DNA of 64,000 nucleotides from Notospermus geniculatus. Its lineage: Eukaryota > Nemertea > Pilidiophora > Heteronemertea > Lineidae. Below are positions 1-11,254 of this stretch, piece after piece (positions within the stretch are counted from its first letter, which is position 1; each line of letters begins with the position of its first letter). Location of the stretch: contig NMRB01000113.1 in NCBI GenBank assembly GCA_002633025.1, forward strand, positions 519,854 through 583,853. The letters are read 5' to 3'. Both the position numbers and the translations under genes were made by a program. Below the pieces are notes generated by a model. That model did not search any database. It was not told the origin of the DNA and saw nothing but the letters and a program-made list of their open reading frames with translations.

Positions 1-169
1 AAGTTGAATCCCTCTATATCGGCCCCATCTCGGCCTTCGACACGCGTAATAATAAACCAGACTCCTGCAAATGTGTTCCCCCACGGGTGAATATGCCACT
101 CGACATACCAACTACCTATTGTACTTTCAGATTCTATCGTCATCAAACGGGGATGAAGCTGATCATGGG

Positions 170-200
170 GACGGTGACGGTGACGGTGACGATGATGGCA
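170..200. repeat. Simple repeat, GACGGT type
   Basis: Several head-to-tail GACGGT/GACGAT units. The Asp/Gly/Asn-rich open frames across 71-302 come from this low-complexity stretch and are not taken as a gene. I see nothing else in 1-560. Confidence 0.7.
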
Positions 201-563
201 ACAACGGTGGTCACGACATTGACGGACTCGATAACAATCGGGATGACGACACCACTGACGGCGAACTTTTGGACTGCCTACTGTAATTCCATTAGCTCTT
301 AACGTGTTCAAAGTAACGCCGCCTTATGGCACTAATGTACCCTTAAATTGTCCAATACAATACACCGCTGCCATCCTAAGTAATTCTCTTAACTTATTCC
401 TTCCACGCTAGTCGTTGAACACTTGCTGCCACAGCAAACTTTCGACAGAAAACATCACGAGAGGGAGCATCTTTCGGTCCCCTTCCCCATGGTTTCACAT
501 GTTACTTTAAAGCTGCAGATAGCTGCAGATAATGGTTATCTGATCTTGGAACTACAAAATCTT

Positions 564-649
564 GGCCAATAAAAGCCCGAAACTACACATCCCATCATCC
601 CATCATGGCCAATAAAAGCCCGAAACTACACATCCCATCATCCCATCAT
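564..649. repeat. Two-unit 43-bp tandem repeat
   Basis: Two adjacent copies of a 43-bp unit (564-606 and 607-649), each beginning GGCCAATAAAAGCCCGAAAC and ending in CCCATCAT words. The units look identical, which suggests a recent duplication. Confidence 0.9.
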
Positions 650-873
650 TCTATAACAACTCATTGTTATGAACCCAGGACCTCGCCACTGCAACAAATC
701 ATGTGACGCCCCCTTCCAATCGAAGATAACATCGCCAATCGGAACTTGCTGGAATGATTTCAAAATCAACCAATGGCAGCGATGCCAGGATTTCGCTATT
801 CCCGCAACAAAATTCGACACGTCAGGGTCTCGAGCTAACGGTCTCAAGCTTATACAATCTTGACACAAAGGGC

Positions 874-1159
874 CATTTTGGTTCCCGAAGCTACCGCTAG
901 AGAGTGCTGTCAAATGGTTGCTTCGGTAACGGCCGCCATTTTGGCCGGCAGAAAACTGACGGCGCTACGTCATTGCCGCGAAAACTTGATTACATGATCA
1001 TCCACGGGTATGGATTTTTGAGTAACGGCCGATGATCATGTGATCCAGTTTTCGCGGCAATGACGTCGCGCCGTCAGTTTTCTGCCGGCCAAAATGGCGG
1101 CCGTTACCGAAGCTACCATTTGACAGCACTCTCTAGCGGTAGCTTCGGGAACCAAAATG
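874..1159. mobile_element. Foldback MITE with 10-bp target duplication
   Basis: The left arm (874-1002) and right arm (1031-1159) are nearly perfect reverse complements with a spacer under 30 bp, so the whole element folds into one hairpin. The ten bases CACAAAGGGC directly before it (864-873) are repeated directly after it (1160-1169). A 9-10-bp duplication with long arms is what Mutator-like foldback elements leave; that family assignment is inference. There is no coding capacity. Confidence 0.85.
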
Positions 1160-1337
1160 CACAAAGGGCATTATGACGGCCAATAAACAGTCTCTAGAAT
1201 CGATCCGACGTCACCATGCTGAACAATGCACCAAAATGTTAGGTTTCCTACTCTCGTGCCACCATACTCTTTCAATATCCCATTTTAGTCGGGTCTATTT
1301 GGTTACTTTGTTTGGCATGGCGGTTGTACAAGCCAAT

Positions 1338-1727
1338 CTACCGACGACGTACCACTGCCGCAACATTCCTCCTGCATCCTACGTCACCAACTTTGTACAC
1401 ACATGATGCATTAACAAACATGATGTTTTCAACGTCACAACACATGCGTTTTTGCGCAAAACAGTTGTTGCCCAGCGCCTTTTCGGGCAGCCCGGTTCCC
1501 CATTTTATTAATCCACAAATTTCTCTATTCACCGGCGGCCACCGACTTGCAACCAACCACGGCACACTCATCATATCAACTTCAACGGGAACCATATGAC
1601 ATTTACAATGTCCTCTTGTTTTATAATGAGAAGATGTACTTGGAATTCCATTCATAAACTGTAGTGCTGCCACCATACGAGAAATAGAGGAACTATCGAT
1701 GTGCAGTACTGCAGAGCACGGGTACAT
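1338..1727 (-). CDS. Possible coding exon, unknown family
   Basis: A 129-codon open frame whose second half is rich in Cys, Asn and Trp and has a non-random composition (for example WGTGLPEKALGNNCF and CCDVENIMFVN). I do not recognise the family. No start or splice context was established, and no second copy is present in the window. It could be a single exon or part of a mobile element. From 1,730 to 2,270 I see only AT-rich sequence and a C-homopolymer at 2,103-2,115. Confidence 0.3.
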   Translation of the reverse strand: MYPCSAVLHIDSSSISRMVAALQFMNGIPSTSSHYKTRGHCKCHMVPVEVDMMSVPWLVASRWPPVNREICGLIKWGTGLPEKALGNNCFAQKRMCCDVENIMFVNASCVYKVGDVGCRRNVAAVVRRR

Positions 1728-2269
1728 CGCCTTAAGGCCCTAATCTGTTTATTACAATGCATAGATCTTCTCGTGTATCTCAAATGTGAAGGTTTTATGT
1801 TTATTGTCTCACTGGGCGTCGATTTAGGACTGCTTCATAATGGTGCTATGTAAGTTTACGTCCAAATGGCGGAATAAACTATGCATCTGGATTATATTGA
1901 CTGAACTGACAGTCCGGAGATCAAGCAATCATATCATTAAATATGTTACATCAAGAAATTTCGTTTCGTTTCTTATGTAAGCAAACTTTCACAGAGATTG
2001 ATTAGTGAGTATTTGCAGCCCTTCAAAAAAGAAATTTCTGCAATGTGGCTCACCTATCTGGTGGGCAAGTTGACATACATGTACTCTTTTTGGTCACTTG
2101 AGCCCCCCCCCCCCCAATATGGACTGTGGTCGAAATTCGGCAGTTAGTCCAGGAAAAACATATGATTTGGCCCAGAACGAATTGCAACAATTTCTTTTTG
2201 CTTTATATGGCTTAGTATACCCCTCCAAACATCACATAAATGTCCGTTTTAGACCCTATAAATGTATTA

Positions 2270-2390
2270 CAATAAAGTATATAAAGTCAATTTCCAGAAT
2301 ATTTAACAAATTTTCGACCACAACCGGGGTCTTCTTCAGGCTGGAACTTTACAATCTGAAACTCCAGAAAAGACTGAGCTGAAATCCAAA
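2270..2390 (-). repeat. Dispersed repeat, copy 1 (hammerhead-like core)
   Basis: Shares with 3,960-4,140 and 6,789-6,999 a block containing a GACCCCGG...GGTC hairpin followed by GAAA, then a GTTAAATATT/ATTGACTT tail. In this copy, read on the minus strand, the hairpin is preceded by CTGAAGA, so the order CTGANGA, stem, GAAA resembles the core of a hammerhead ribozyme. Stems I and III were not verified. Confidence 0.55.
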
Positions 2391-2436
2391 TGTTGATCTG
2401 AGGTATCCAACCCAAACAGGACGGGTCAGCAATTAA

Positions 2437-3653
2437 AGAGGAACTGACCCCTTCAAATAAATCATTACATTTACATCACCATTGAGCAGCAGACCTAATA
2501 TACCCCGATATTTCGCATTCTATCGGGGTACAGATAAGGAGGAAGTTACGTAATCCAGGCAAATTAATGCCTCTGACTAAAGTAAGAAAATCCAACACAA
2601 AGATGTGTGCAGTGTTTGTGAGTGTCACCAGCGGATGTTAAATTTGATGGTATATCAAATATGTGTTCGAATTTTTCAAATCGAGCAGAAAATAATGATT
2701 TTATGAGCCATTTTTCTCGTGGGCTTGAGGGCCAGATACACTAGTGGGCTTTTCCAATTACCTGTTCACCCCCGCTGCTGATTACCTATTTATAGTACCG
2801 GTACTTTGTTTCCCATATCACCATCCAACAGATGGTGGGAGGGCAATAAACAGAACAGCCAGGTATGGCTAAAAATACAGCTCTGGTGTCTGGACACCTG
2901 GTGTTACGGGTCTTAGCATTTCTGGATCAAAATCACAACCGGCTTGTTCAGCTAATGTTGACTATTTTTGCTGTTCCAAATGGGTATGACACCACTCTAT
3001 GGCTGGCAAAAATTTGGTGAAAAAATCTCAGCTCATTTTCAAACTACACACAAAAATATATTTCTCAGAATTCAAATTTCCCGCTCAATTAGTGATGTCA
3101 TACCTAGAACCATTTCTATAGTCATCCATTGTAAAATGTACTAAATTTTTATCCTGGAGAGCCTGTCAAGTGCACTTTCTGACTCAAAGTGTTGATTTAG
3201 GAGGAAAAGTCCACAGTAAACACTAACTGTCTCAGGAAGGGTATTATTATTCAACAAACTGTCGAGATTGACTAAGATATCGAAATCTCTAAATATGGTA
3301 TTTTCAATTATTTCTGAATTTTCACCTGAATTTCAAGTGTAAAGATAGGGTAACTAACTGATTTTCAATCACAGCAACACGGTTGACATTAGAAATACTA
3401 GTACATGTATATTCTTTCCAGCTGTCTTACATACAGATATAGCACATTTTGCAATGGTCAATATATTGTAATGGTTCTCTGAATGACATAACTAATTGAG
3501 CGGGAAATTTGAATTCGAAAATTACATTTTGGTGTTTATTTCGGAAACGGGTGGAGGTTTTCAAATCAAACTGTTGTGAGTCCTGAAGTGATATCATAAG
3601 GCATTTTGAGGTGTAGGTAGCCCAGTTTGGCTGGCAAAGTGGTCAGTTCCCCT
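2437..3653. mobile_element. Non-autonomous element with TTAA ends
   Basis: AGAGGAACTGACC at the left end is repeated in inverse at the right end with one mismatch, and both ends are flanked by TTAA (2,433-2,436 and 3,654-3,657). Inside is a second inverted pair around 3,064-3,100 and 3,483-3,520 (the CAAATTTCCCGCTCAATTAG word). TTAA duplications are typical of piggyBac and Kolobok transposons. No coding region is visible, so this is a deleted derivative. Confidence 0.65.
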
Positions 3654-3783
3654 TTAAGGAATGAAAAGAGTCCAAGCCCCAAAAATTGGAAAAATTGGTT
3701 GCTCAACCCAACACTAGAGTGAATGTAATTAGTGAATGTAAGGCTTGACTAGGCTGAAAGGAAAGGGGTTTTATAAATTATAG

Positions 3784-3816
3784 CTTGGAGGAATTAAAAA
3801 GTATAATTCCCCCAAG
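3784..3816. repeat. Short palindrome (CTTGGAGGAATT family)
   Basis: Imperfect inverted repeat built on CTTGGAGGAATT. It is the same unit as the perfect palindrome at 12,465-12,501. Confidence 0.6.
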
Positions 3817-3959
3817 GGGAATTTATATTAAGAAAATGTATGAAAAGATGATACCGGTAACAAAATAGACATATAAAAAAGAAATGAAGGCCAAGGTAAT
3901 AAGAAACAAAGAGGCTGCCAAAGTAAAGAATGGCGTAAAAAATGAAAAAGAAAGGAGGC

Positions 3960-4140
3960 CTAGGTGAACAGCAACTGCAAACCACTGGCAGTGGTTTGTA
4001 GTTGCTGTTCAGTTCCAGGCAGAAGAAGACCCCGGTTGGGGTCGAAAATTTGCTAAATATTCTTGAAATTGACTTTATATACGTTATTATATTGTGTGTC
4101 GATTTTTGTGCTCGCCTTCTCTTTGAATATAAATGTACAT
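3960..4140 (+). repeat. Dispersed repeat, copy 2 (hammerhead-like core)
   Basis: Same block as 2,270-2,390 in the opposite orientation: hairpin GACCCCGGTTGGGGTC then GAAA, then ATTTGCTAAATATTC. The bases before the hairpin read GCAGAAGA, so the CTGANGA box is not intact here. From 4,150 to 4,700 I see no gene. Confidence 0.55.
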
Positions 4141-4703
4141 GTATTACCAATAGATAGAAATATGGCACCTCTTAGTCAGATAGGCATGATTAGAACATCA
4201 TTAAACTCGTATTTGTTGTAAAAACGGCAAATGTGTTGATTTGGGGCAAAATATGACATAATATGTCATATCTATAACACAGCGACAACATATAGGCCCG
4301 AACTTATAAAGGATGTCTATCTCTTAGACAAGTCTAACTCGCCAAGACAAGTCTAAATCAGTCGTCTAGCTTAAACTGCGATTACATCGACCAAATGAGT
4401 GGGTTGATGGTACATCGATGACCTCAAGGTTCGAATGTTCCTCTAACACCTTGCATTTTTCTCTGCATTTCAGGTAGTCACCTGGAAGAAACACAGGTTA
4501 ACTTAAGATGGACATGAAAATAAAGCATTATTTTATTTCAGCATAAATTATTAAAAAACATCTATAAAGCGCCCTATTCCGCAAGGCTAGGGCGCTGTGC
4601 AGTGAGCATATCTGGGCACGTTAACGGATAACAGCGACGACGGACGCTGCACCGCGTCAATGGCTCACCCCGGGTGAGGTAATAAAACCCAGAAAGAGTA
4701 GAT

Positions 4704-5800
4704 CTAAACGTATGAACACCAAAGCCACAAGCAGAAGAATCCCGACATAATACAAGCTAAATTTTCAATCACCGAGTCAGCTGAGGGTCTGTCCTGTGGA
4801 AGCACTTTCTTCATTCTCTTTGCTATGTCATCCAAAATACCCACGAGGGCATAGTAGTAAAGGTGCCCAAATATTCTTTCCATTGAATAAATATCAGGTG
4901 CTGTACTCTGGGATGACCCAGGCACATTTCGGAGTTCATATGCTAAATGTCTGTGATGTGTGTTATATATCTCGTCCTCTGAACAGGTATGAGGTTGATG
5001 TACACAACTGGTCGGAACACAGGTGTAGCTTTTCCCAGCTCAATAGTTTTTAGAAAGAGCGCCCGGCCAGTGTTCCTTTTGAACATGATACGGATCCCAA
5101 ACTTTTATCACAATTGCAACTGCGTTTTGTTAGGCATGGGCACTACTCCATCTTAAGATATTCACTGTCAATGTCGAGGGTCAGTTCCTTCCGAATTTCT
5201 AGCCGTTCTTTGTACTTTGCGAGGAAGGTTCTGATGAGAGCGTTCCCTTCAGCTGATTGGGTAACACAAGAATGTGAGAATGTATCAAGCGATGCAGTCT
5301 CGTTCCCTGTCTTCAAGTGGAAGACATCCATTTTGTCCACTTTCTTCCTTTTTTTCCCTGTCAAGGCCTTGAATGTATCTGGAGTAAGTGCATATTTCTG
5401 CATAGTATGTTGAGAAATTTACGATGAGGATTGATCAAATCATTGCTCATGAATTGTATGTACACTGTACATTCTTCAGTGAAACCCCACGACTCTGGCA
5501 TTTCTTTTTTGACTTCTCATTTTTGTGTGAGCAGGCATCACACACTTTGAAACGAATAGCGTCCTCCTTTTTCGCAACCCTCAAATCAATGTCATCAAAT
5601 ATCTAACCTCCCTTTGTTGTTTTTGCCTCTTCGATTTCCTGGATCAAGGCTCCAATCAAAGCATTGTGATGCGTTTGAAATGTTCTTTCGCATTTCTCAT
5701 CAATTTGCTGAACAAAGTGAAGGAGAGGATCTAGACTCCTTCATCATGTTCATGCGCCACCCTTTCCTTCTTCGGAAAAGGCAGATTTACACGAATTAAT
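4704..5800 (-). pseudogene. Kinase-like gene fragment, copy A
   Basis: Minus-strand exons homologous to copy B at 17,824-18,680. Reading 5' to 3': a segment ending LDIDSEYLKME (5,143-5,403), then PGSSQSTAPDIYSMERIFG and LPQDRPSADSVI (4,704-4,925), which fit kinase subdomains IX (DxYS) and XI (RP). Upstream parts (5,424-5,800) match copy B but are broken by stops and frame changes. No catalytic loop is present in this piece. The fold is inferred from the C-terminal motifs only. It lies at the left edge of the A/B duplicated block. Confidence 0.5.
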
Positions 5801-6516
5801 GACGAAAACTCGATCTGTTTTTGGCACGTGTTGTAACTCACAAGCGCAGCCATGGTGACGAATCTCTGACCGCGGATTGGGGCACGTTGCGGCACGTGAT
5901 CGCGACGTTAGTGCCACCATTTGGATGGCTCATTTGACAGATTTCTGGTAATGTTCCTAATCATACTTCAAGATATCACATGTAAAACATGTAAAATAAG
6001 AGTTGACCGGCACAAATAAATTTTGTGATGGACAACCACCTTCACTGCTAAATACAAACGCAAAGACAGCCCAGCCCAGGCAAGTATAACAAAATCCATG
6101 ATCTAGAATTGCATCGCTGCATTGGCATTCTCTCACTCTCTCGATCTGAATAAAACACAGTTTAGTGCTGTGTCAGATGAGGTGCAAGGTCATCATCTGC
6201 AGGGTACAACCGGTAAACCACGCCAACTATGGGAATCTATCCTTCTTTATCACCTACCAATAGGTTTCTTTCACTAAAGACGCCCGCGAAAACGCAGCGC
6301 AGTAAGCCCAACCCTCGTCCACCACCTTGAATACGACAACCAAAAATTCAAGAAACAATTTATGACTGCAAGTGAAGCCACAGGAAATGACACAATTTTT
6401 CCTCTTTGGTTTTTTGTGATTTGACATCAAGTTCGTAAGTTCAGCTTTGACCTCAGGCAAACTCATTCCTCAAAACTTCATCACTGCACTCGGGTTCTTG
6501 CTGACTAACATGCCCA

Positions 6517-7690
6517 TCAGATTTCTGTCACTTGGCAAATATTACATTTTCGCAAAAAACAGCATTTCTTCTTGAATAATTCCAAGGGGACCTTTTTCTG
6601 ATCTGTCATATGATTTTGCCTCCAAGACATACCAAGAACATCTGCACAGGCGTCCATCTGATTGGAATGCTGATGGAGAAGATTTGACACTAACATTAAC
6701 TTCTCCATCCTCTGAGCACTAAACTTTCTGATTCCATGGAGACTCTCGTGCAAGTATGGAATATGGTACACCATGACATGCATGTACGATAATAAGCAAG
6801 AAGTCAATCTCCAGAATTCACGAATTTTCGACCCCAACCGGGGTCTTTTTCAAGTGGAACTTTACAATCTGAAACTCTAGAAAAGACTGAAAGTTTAGAG
6901 TCTCAGACTAGAGTTTCAGATTGTAAAGTTCCACTTGAAAAAGACCCCGGTTGGGGTCGAAAATTCGTGAATTCTGGAGATTGACTTCTTGCTTATTATC
7001 ATTTTGTGTGTCAATTTTGTGCTTTTCTGTATCTTGGATGACATGCATGTACGGGGTGATTCTTGAAGGGTCATAGTCTTTTCTCTTGGTTTTTGCCATG
7101 GACAAGAACAAATTTACTCCATCTTTTGGCATGGCAAATAAGTCCACTTTCCCCACATCTGCAAGGGAATTGTAATAATGATTTGAAGTCATGAAGTACA
7201 TGATTTGAAGTCATGAATGATTTGAAGTCATGAAGTCATGAAATACAGTTCAGAAAATGCCTCCCATACACGAATGACTAGACTTTCTGAGTCTGGAGTC
7301 AGGCAATGCGACTCTCGCAGGCCATTAGGGAGTTCATTCTTTTCATCACCCACAAGGCCGGAAAGTTCAATATTTTCAGAACCCTTGCAATTTTTGTTTG
7401 CGGTGTTGGATAACCATGATAACCAACATTTGAAACTGACACCACAATTCTGTATGGCCCTCACTAATGCATTCAAATGAGAAGTTGGTAGTTCTAATGA
7501 TGAGGAAAAGCCAATCTTCTCCCTGGAATCAATGACCAAAACCTCAAGAACCAAATTATCACACGCAACATTAGGTGGAATTCATCGACTACAACTTTTT
7601 CTAGAGGAATACAATGTACTGAGAATGGTTTGTAGTGACAACTAATTTTTTTCCCCGGGCAACTGATCTCCTTCTGTTGCAACATGTACA
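6517..7690 (-). pseudogene. P-element/THAP9-like transposase fragment, copy A
   Basis: Minus-strand pieces in order: PLEKVVVDEFHLMLRV (about 7,600), then LPTSHLNALVRAIQNCGVSF (7,228-7,554), DPSRITPYMHV (about 7,060) and YMHVMVYHIPYLHESLHGI (6,517-6,837). The HLMLR, CGVSF and YMHxxxYH signatures fit the GTP-binding-insertion and C-terminal parts of P-element/THAP9-like transposases; this is from family memory. The reading is interrupted at YMHV by the palindrome at 6,789-6,999, and there are further frame changes. The THAP domain and the catalytic N-terminal part are missing. Copy B is at 18,947-19,513. Confidence 0.6.
6789..6999. mobile_element. Palindromic insertion in the P-like transposase fragment
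   Basis: Two 92-bp arms (6,789-6,880 and 6,908-6,999) are almost exact reverse complements, and each contains the GACCCCGG hairpin block of the dispersed repeat. The 16-bp word ATGACATGCATGTACG occurs just before the left arm (6,773-6,788) and again at 7,038-7,053, both inside the YMHV codons of the interrupted transposase gene. It therefore looks like an insertion that duplicated its target. The right side carries about 38 extra bases between the arm and the repeat. Confidence 0.7.
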
Positions 7691-8062
7691 TGCATTGATA
7701 AACTAAAGCCTGCCTGCAATGGACAGCCATTATAGGTGTCCATGTAAACTGGTTCAGTTGAAATAAAAAGAACTTACCTCTGTCTCCGGTTAGCGACGCT
7801 CATGGTAGTAGTACATTTGTAGATTGCATTGACCTGGATGGTCCCGTGCAAGGTTCTGTAGTCACTACCTTCAACAAAACTTCCCCAGATGGGCTCATCG
7901 CAACGTACGAAGGTACGGTTTCTTTCTCATTCTGGAGACAAGAATATTCTGGCAAGCAGTCAGGATCCTCAAGGTTGGAGTCCTATTGTGTCTCAGTCGA
8001 GGCCGGAAAAAGGAGGTGTTGTCCGTTGTCAGAACCCGACAGCATGTACCCTTCCACCACCT

Positions 8063-8641
8063 CTAGTATAATCGGATTGTTTTTGATTTTTCCCAATTTG
8101 CAATACACTCCTTTAACCTGCCCCCTACTAGCAATTTGACAGAAGGGGGAGGTGTGAGATTTAGCCCGGCAATCTCTTGCAGGATTTCCGATCCCTGGAT
8201 ATTTTGAAAGGGAAACTCTTTTTGAGCCCGAGGTGGTGGAGAGGTGTCGGTCTGAAACTGAATTTGTGACAATGATTCTGACGTACCTTTTGTGGTTCTG
8301 TTCGCCCTTGGGTTTGAATGCTGGTTTCCCCTTGCCTCTACCTCTTTGGTTGTTCTGGAAGCTCGGGTTGGGTGTTTGCGATCCCCATCTTCTGGGGACG
8401 ATGGGGGCCCCCTCGAAAGGGCCGTTGTCCCCCTGCCATTGCTGCCAAGACCTTTCCGGATCTCTACTGCCTTCTTTGACGTTTTTGCTCTGGAGTGTAG
8501 GGACTTGAAAAACTTATGGCCGAAATGATGTCGCCGGTTCTTCGCTAGAAGCTTTCCGTTCTCTTTAACCACCTGGCCCGCCTTCTTATGGCTGCGGAAG
8601 ACCCTAGACAGGAAGGAGGTACGACGGCAAAATTGCCCCAA
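8063..8641 (-). pseudogene. Retroelement fragment, DIRS-like gag/pol junction
   Basis: A 192-codon open frame. The first 130 residues are basic and Arg/Lys/Ser-rich. Then comes a Pro-rich segment and VGGRLKECIANWEKSKTIRLY at the end. The VGGRLxxFxxNW pattern is what I associate with the start of the reverse-transcriptase region of DIRS-type retrotransposons. The frame stops immediately after it, so no RT is present. The stretch is absent from copy B, so it arrived in (or was lost from) one copy of the segmental duplication. Family assignment is tentative. Confidence 0.4.
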
Positions 8642-8706
8642 ATAAAGGCTTGACCTAACATGAGGACACTTTTCTCGATCAGGGTGATGAATTCTTCTCT
8701 ATATAT

Positions 8707-8898
8707 TTAGCTAGAGTGAAATCTGAGATTGTCGTTAAGGCCATTTGATATTTCAAATCCGTGAAAGAGGTCTATGTCTCCAACGGCTGGATTCACACCC
8801 TCGTAACTCTGCTTGCATTCAAGTTTCATTACGATCGTGTTTTTGTCTCCGAGAGTGGCCTTCACCTGTGTCCACCCTCTCCGGCCTGGGTACTTCAT
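8707..8898 (-). pseudogene. Exon fragment with GDKNTIV motif, paralogue 1
   Basis: A 63-codon frame with WTQVKATLGDKNTIV and NPAVGDIDLFHGFEISNGL. A diverged relative lies at about 35,360-35,580 on the same strand (WKQVKSPLGDKN, then a PVVGNIELF-type segment). Conservation between the two at protein level indicates a once-coding exon, but I do not recognise the family. Neither copy has a clear start or stop context. Confidence 0.4.
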
Positions 8899-9262
8899 CC
8901 TCTGAAAGCATGCGCAGTTCGATGTGCACAGTCCTGATGCCTCTGGATTGGCCTGCCTACCCTACGTTTCGTGTCAGTACTTTGCATGCCGGTTCCAATA
9001 AGCTTCGACGGATATTGATGACGAGGAGCTTTCAACGACTGCTGTCTTATATCGGTAGATTCGGAGGACAATGACGTGTTGGAAGCAGGAAATAGGCTGA
9101 GGCATACGTTGACTGGTTGAAGTAGGCCTGCGAGTAGCACCGCAAAAGTCTCTCAACAATGACCTGTCACTTAGCACTTAGCCCTATTTCAATGTGCTGG
9201 TCGTCAGTTAGCAATGAAATGAACAATTCCAGGCTGCATGTATTTACCGCACATAGGCCGTA

Positions 9263-9482
9263 TACTGTGGTCGCGGAGTTATGCCGGATTCGACTTCATA
9301 TACACCCATTGGTCCTGGGGAATTTGGGGTTGGGCCTGTGGACTGAAATTGTGGTGTGGGTGGATATGAATGATCCTGAGACATGCCCCTAAACCAAATC
9401 ATTTTTGTTAGGGCCATACCTTCCCTAAAAGTACGGCTAGGCCTGACCGCCCCCAGTCCGGCGTAACTCCGCGACCACAGTA
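9263..9482. mobile_element. MITE with TA target duplication and known empty site
   Basis: 220 bp. It starts TACTGTGGTCGCGGAGTTA and ends with its reverse complement (25 of the first 26 bases match), flanked by TA on both sides. Copy B reads straight through the site (GTGTATACGTAAATATG at about 19,798), which proves an insertion into copy A or a clean loss from B. TA duplications are typical of Tc1/mariner-type elements. Confidence 0.9.
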
Positions 9483-10987
9483 TATACGTAAATATGCTAG
9501 AACATCGACCTCAAAGTACTAACTGTGAGTTCCTTTTATCCCACAAGCATAAACAAATGATGGTTGACTGGGTCCTATTACAAGGATGACATGTATCAAC
9601 TTCCTGTTAAACGGTAGATCTACGCTCATGCACTGCACTGAAGAGTTTAGCAAGAAGGGAGGAACCCTGGTTTTAACCCTTTATCGGTTTCTTAAAAAAT
9701 ACTAGTATAAATCAATTTCAATATCACTATCAGCGATTTGATCATCGAGCCAGGTCTCGGTAACAGCTATAACAGTAGGCCTATATGTAAAGGTTTGTGC
9801 AAAGATTTTTAACTCATCTACCTTCTAACTATTATTGCATATTTCTGCGGCAACCTGAAGTTGTCAGCATAATCTGGTATGATGTACAGCTCTGGAAAAA
9901 AATATTAGACCACCTCTATTTGAATTACGCATTTTGCATTAAAATGGGTCCCAAAACTCCCCCATACATTCTGAATGGACTGATTTATTGTGTTTGGAAT
10001 TTGCTCAAACTTCACCAAGAATATATCAAACATAGAAATTGACTTACCATAATGAAGAAACAATGGAGCTGTTAGAAGGACCTTGTCAAAACTTCTGACT
10101 AAAAGGAAGGACATGAAGTGAGTGCGCATATTTACTGTGCAGACAGCTGTCCACTTATCACATTGTTTCTAAACACACCTAAATTCTTAGGCCAGCATTT
10201 ATAGCACCACACGGGCTTTATCATACTGTATCATACTTCCAACTAGAATATGTCATGCCCAGGGTCAAATATACACCCACTCTCAACTAAGTGTCCACAT
10301 CCTTAAACACCCTCTGCCCCACACCCATGTCCATCACCACCACGGCCACGACCTTTGCCAACACGTCCTTGGTCTTTCTCACCACGTCCTCGACCTTTCT
10401 CACCACGTCCTCAGCCTTTATCACCACGTCCACGACCTCTTGCATCTCGACCACCGGTAGCCAGTACATTAAGTTTATCACGTAATCCCTTGCACCTTTG
10501 GCACGGCTACCCTTCTCTTCTACGGCCTTTTCGGCTTCGCCTCGAACAAATCCTCCAATCATGCATGTATTTCCTGGTGCAGGTCCACACAAAATCGTTA
10601 ACATCACTTTCGCTGAACTTACGCTGGGAATCAGCAAGTCTTGTGTTGGTGTTATCTTCCCATTCAGGCTAGATTGTCATCTTGTTTTACCTTTGACTGT
10701 CCCCGTGAAAATGAATCGAAGCTAGCTTGGATAAGCTAGGAAAAGCTAGGAATGCAACCTCTTCGGAGGTTGAAATACCTTGAACTGAGCTGGGACTTTA
10801 GATTTAGCTTGGATTCCAAGCTTATCCAAGGAAATCCGAAGGGCTGGAAAAGCCTGGAAAAGTTGGGATTAAATTGCATTGGTAGGTTGGAATAGCGGAT
10901 GGGATTCAGGGGCATCGGTGACATCAACAAAATCAAGAGTTGGTGCATGACGTAGAAAATCATCTACTACATGCATGGTAAACTTAC

Positions 10988-11254
10988 TTCGACCACTGGC
11001 AACTTCTTATTTGGCCTTATATATATGCAGCACTTGCGTAGTCGGTCGGCACCCAAGCATGTCCTCAGTTTGCTTGGCCTGTCTGCCTCATCAGGCAGGG
11101 TGATCAAATTCATTGCCTTGTCAGCCCGCATTAACTTATACGGGGTTATTCCCAAGGATGAGAAGATTTCCCTTATAAATTTGTCAAATTGCTGAGCAGT
11201 CAAGTCCAATGGGACGTCAAAAACGTTCTTCCCATCTCGGTTTGTGGCACGACC
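10988..11254 (-). CDS. HECT-ligase-gene-type N-terminal exon, copy A
   Basis: A 267-nt exon with a good acceptor (TTTTTCCAG at 11,255) and donor (GTAAGT starting at 10,987). It encodes an 89-residue module with GRATNRDGKNVFDVPLDLT, FIREIFSSLGITPYKLMRAD and RTCLGADRLRKCCIYIRP. I recall this module from the N-terminal half of invertebrate HECT-type ubiquitin-ligase genes resembling G2E3, which fits the UIM and HECT exons at 33.9-38 kb. The frame is open throughout, unlike the copies at 21,237 and 22,045, which carry frame breaks. Whether it is still spliced into anything is unknown. Confidence 0.5.

Noticed and set aside
71-302. Two overlapping open frames rich in Asp/Gly or Thr/Met
   Set aside because: Both arise from the GACGGT repeat and have no independent support.
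10287-10672. Open frames with Val/Glu/Asp or Thr/Pro/Arg repeats, also at 20,492-20,941
   Set aside because: Several frames on both strands are open at once over an imperfect GGTCGTGGACG-type repeat; this is a low-complexity effect. Conservation between copies follows from the segmental duplication.
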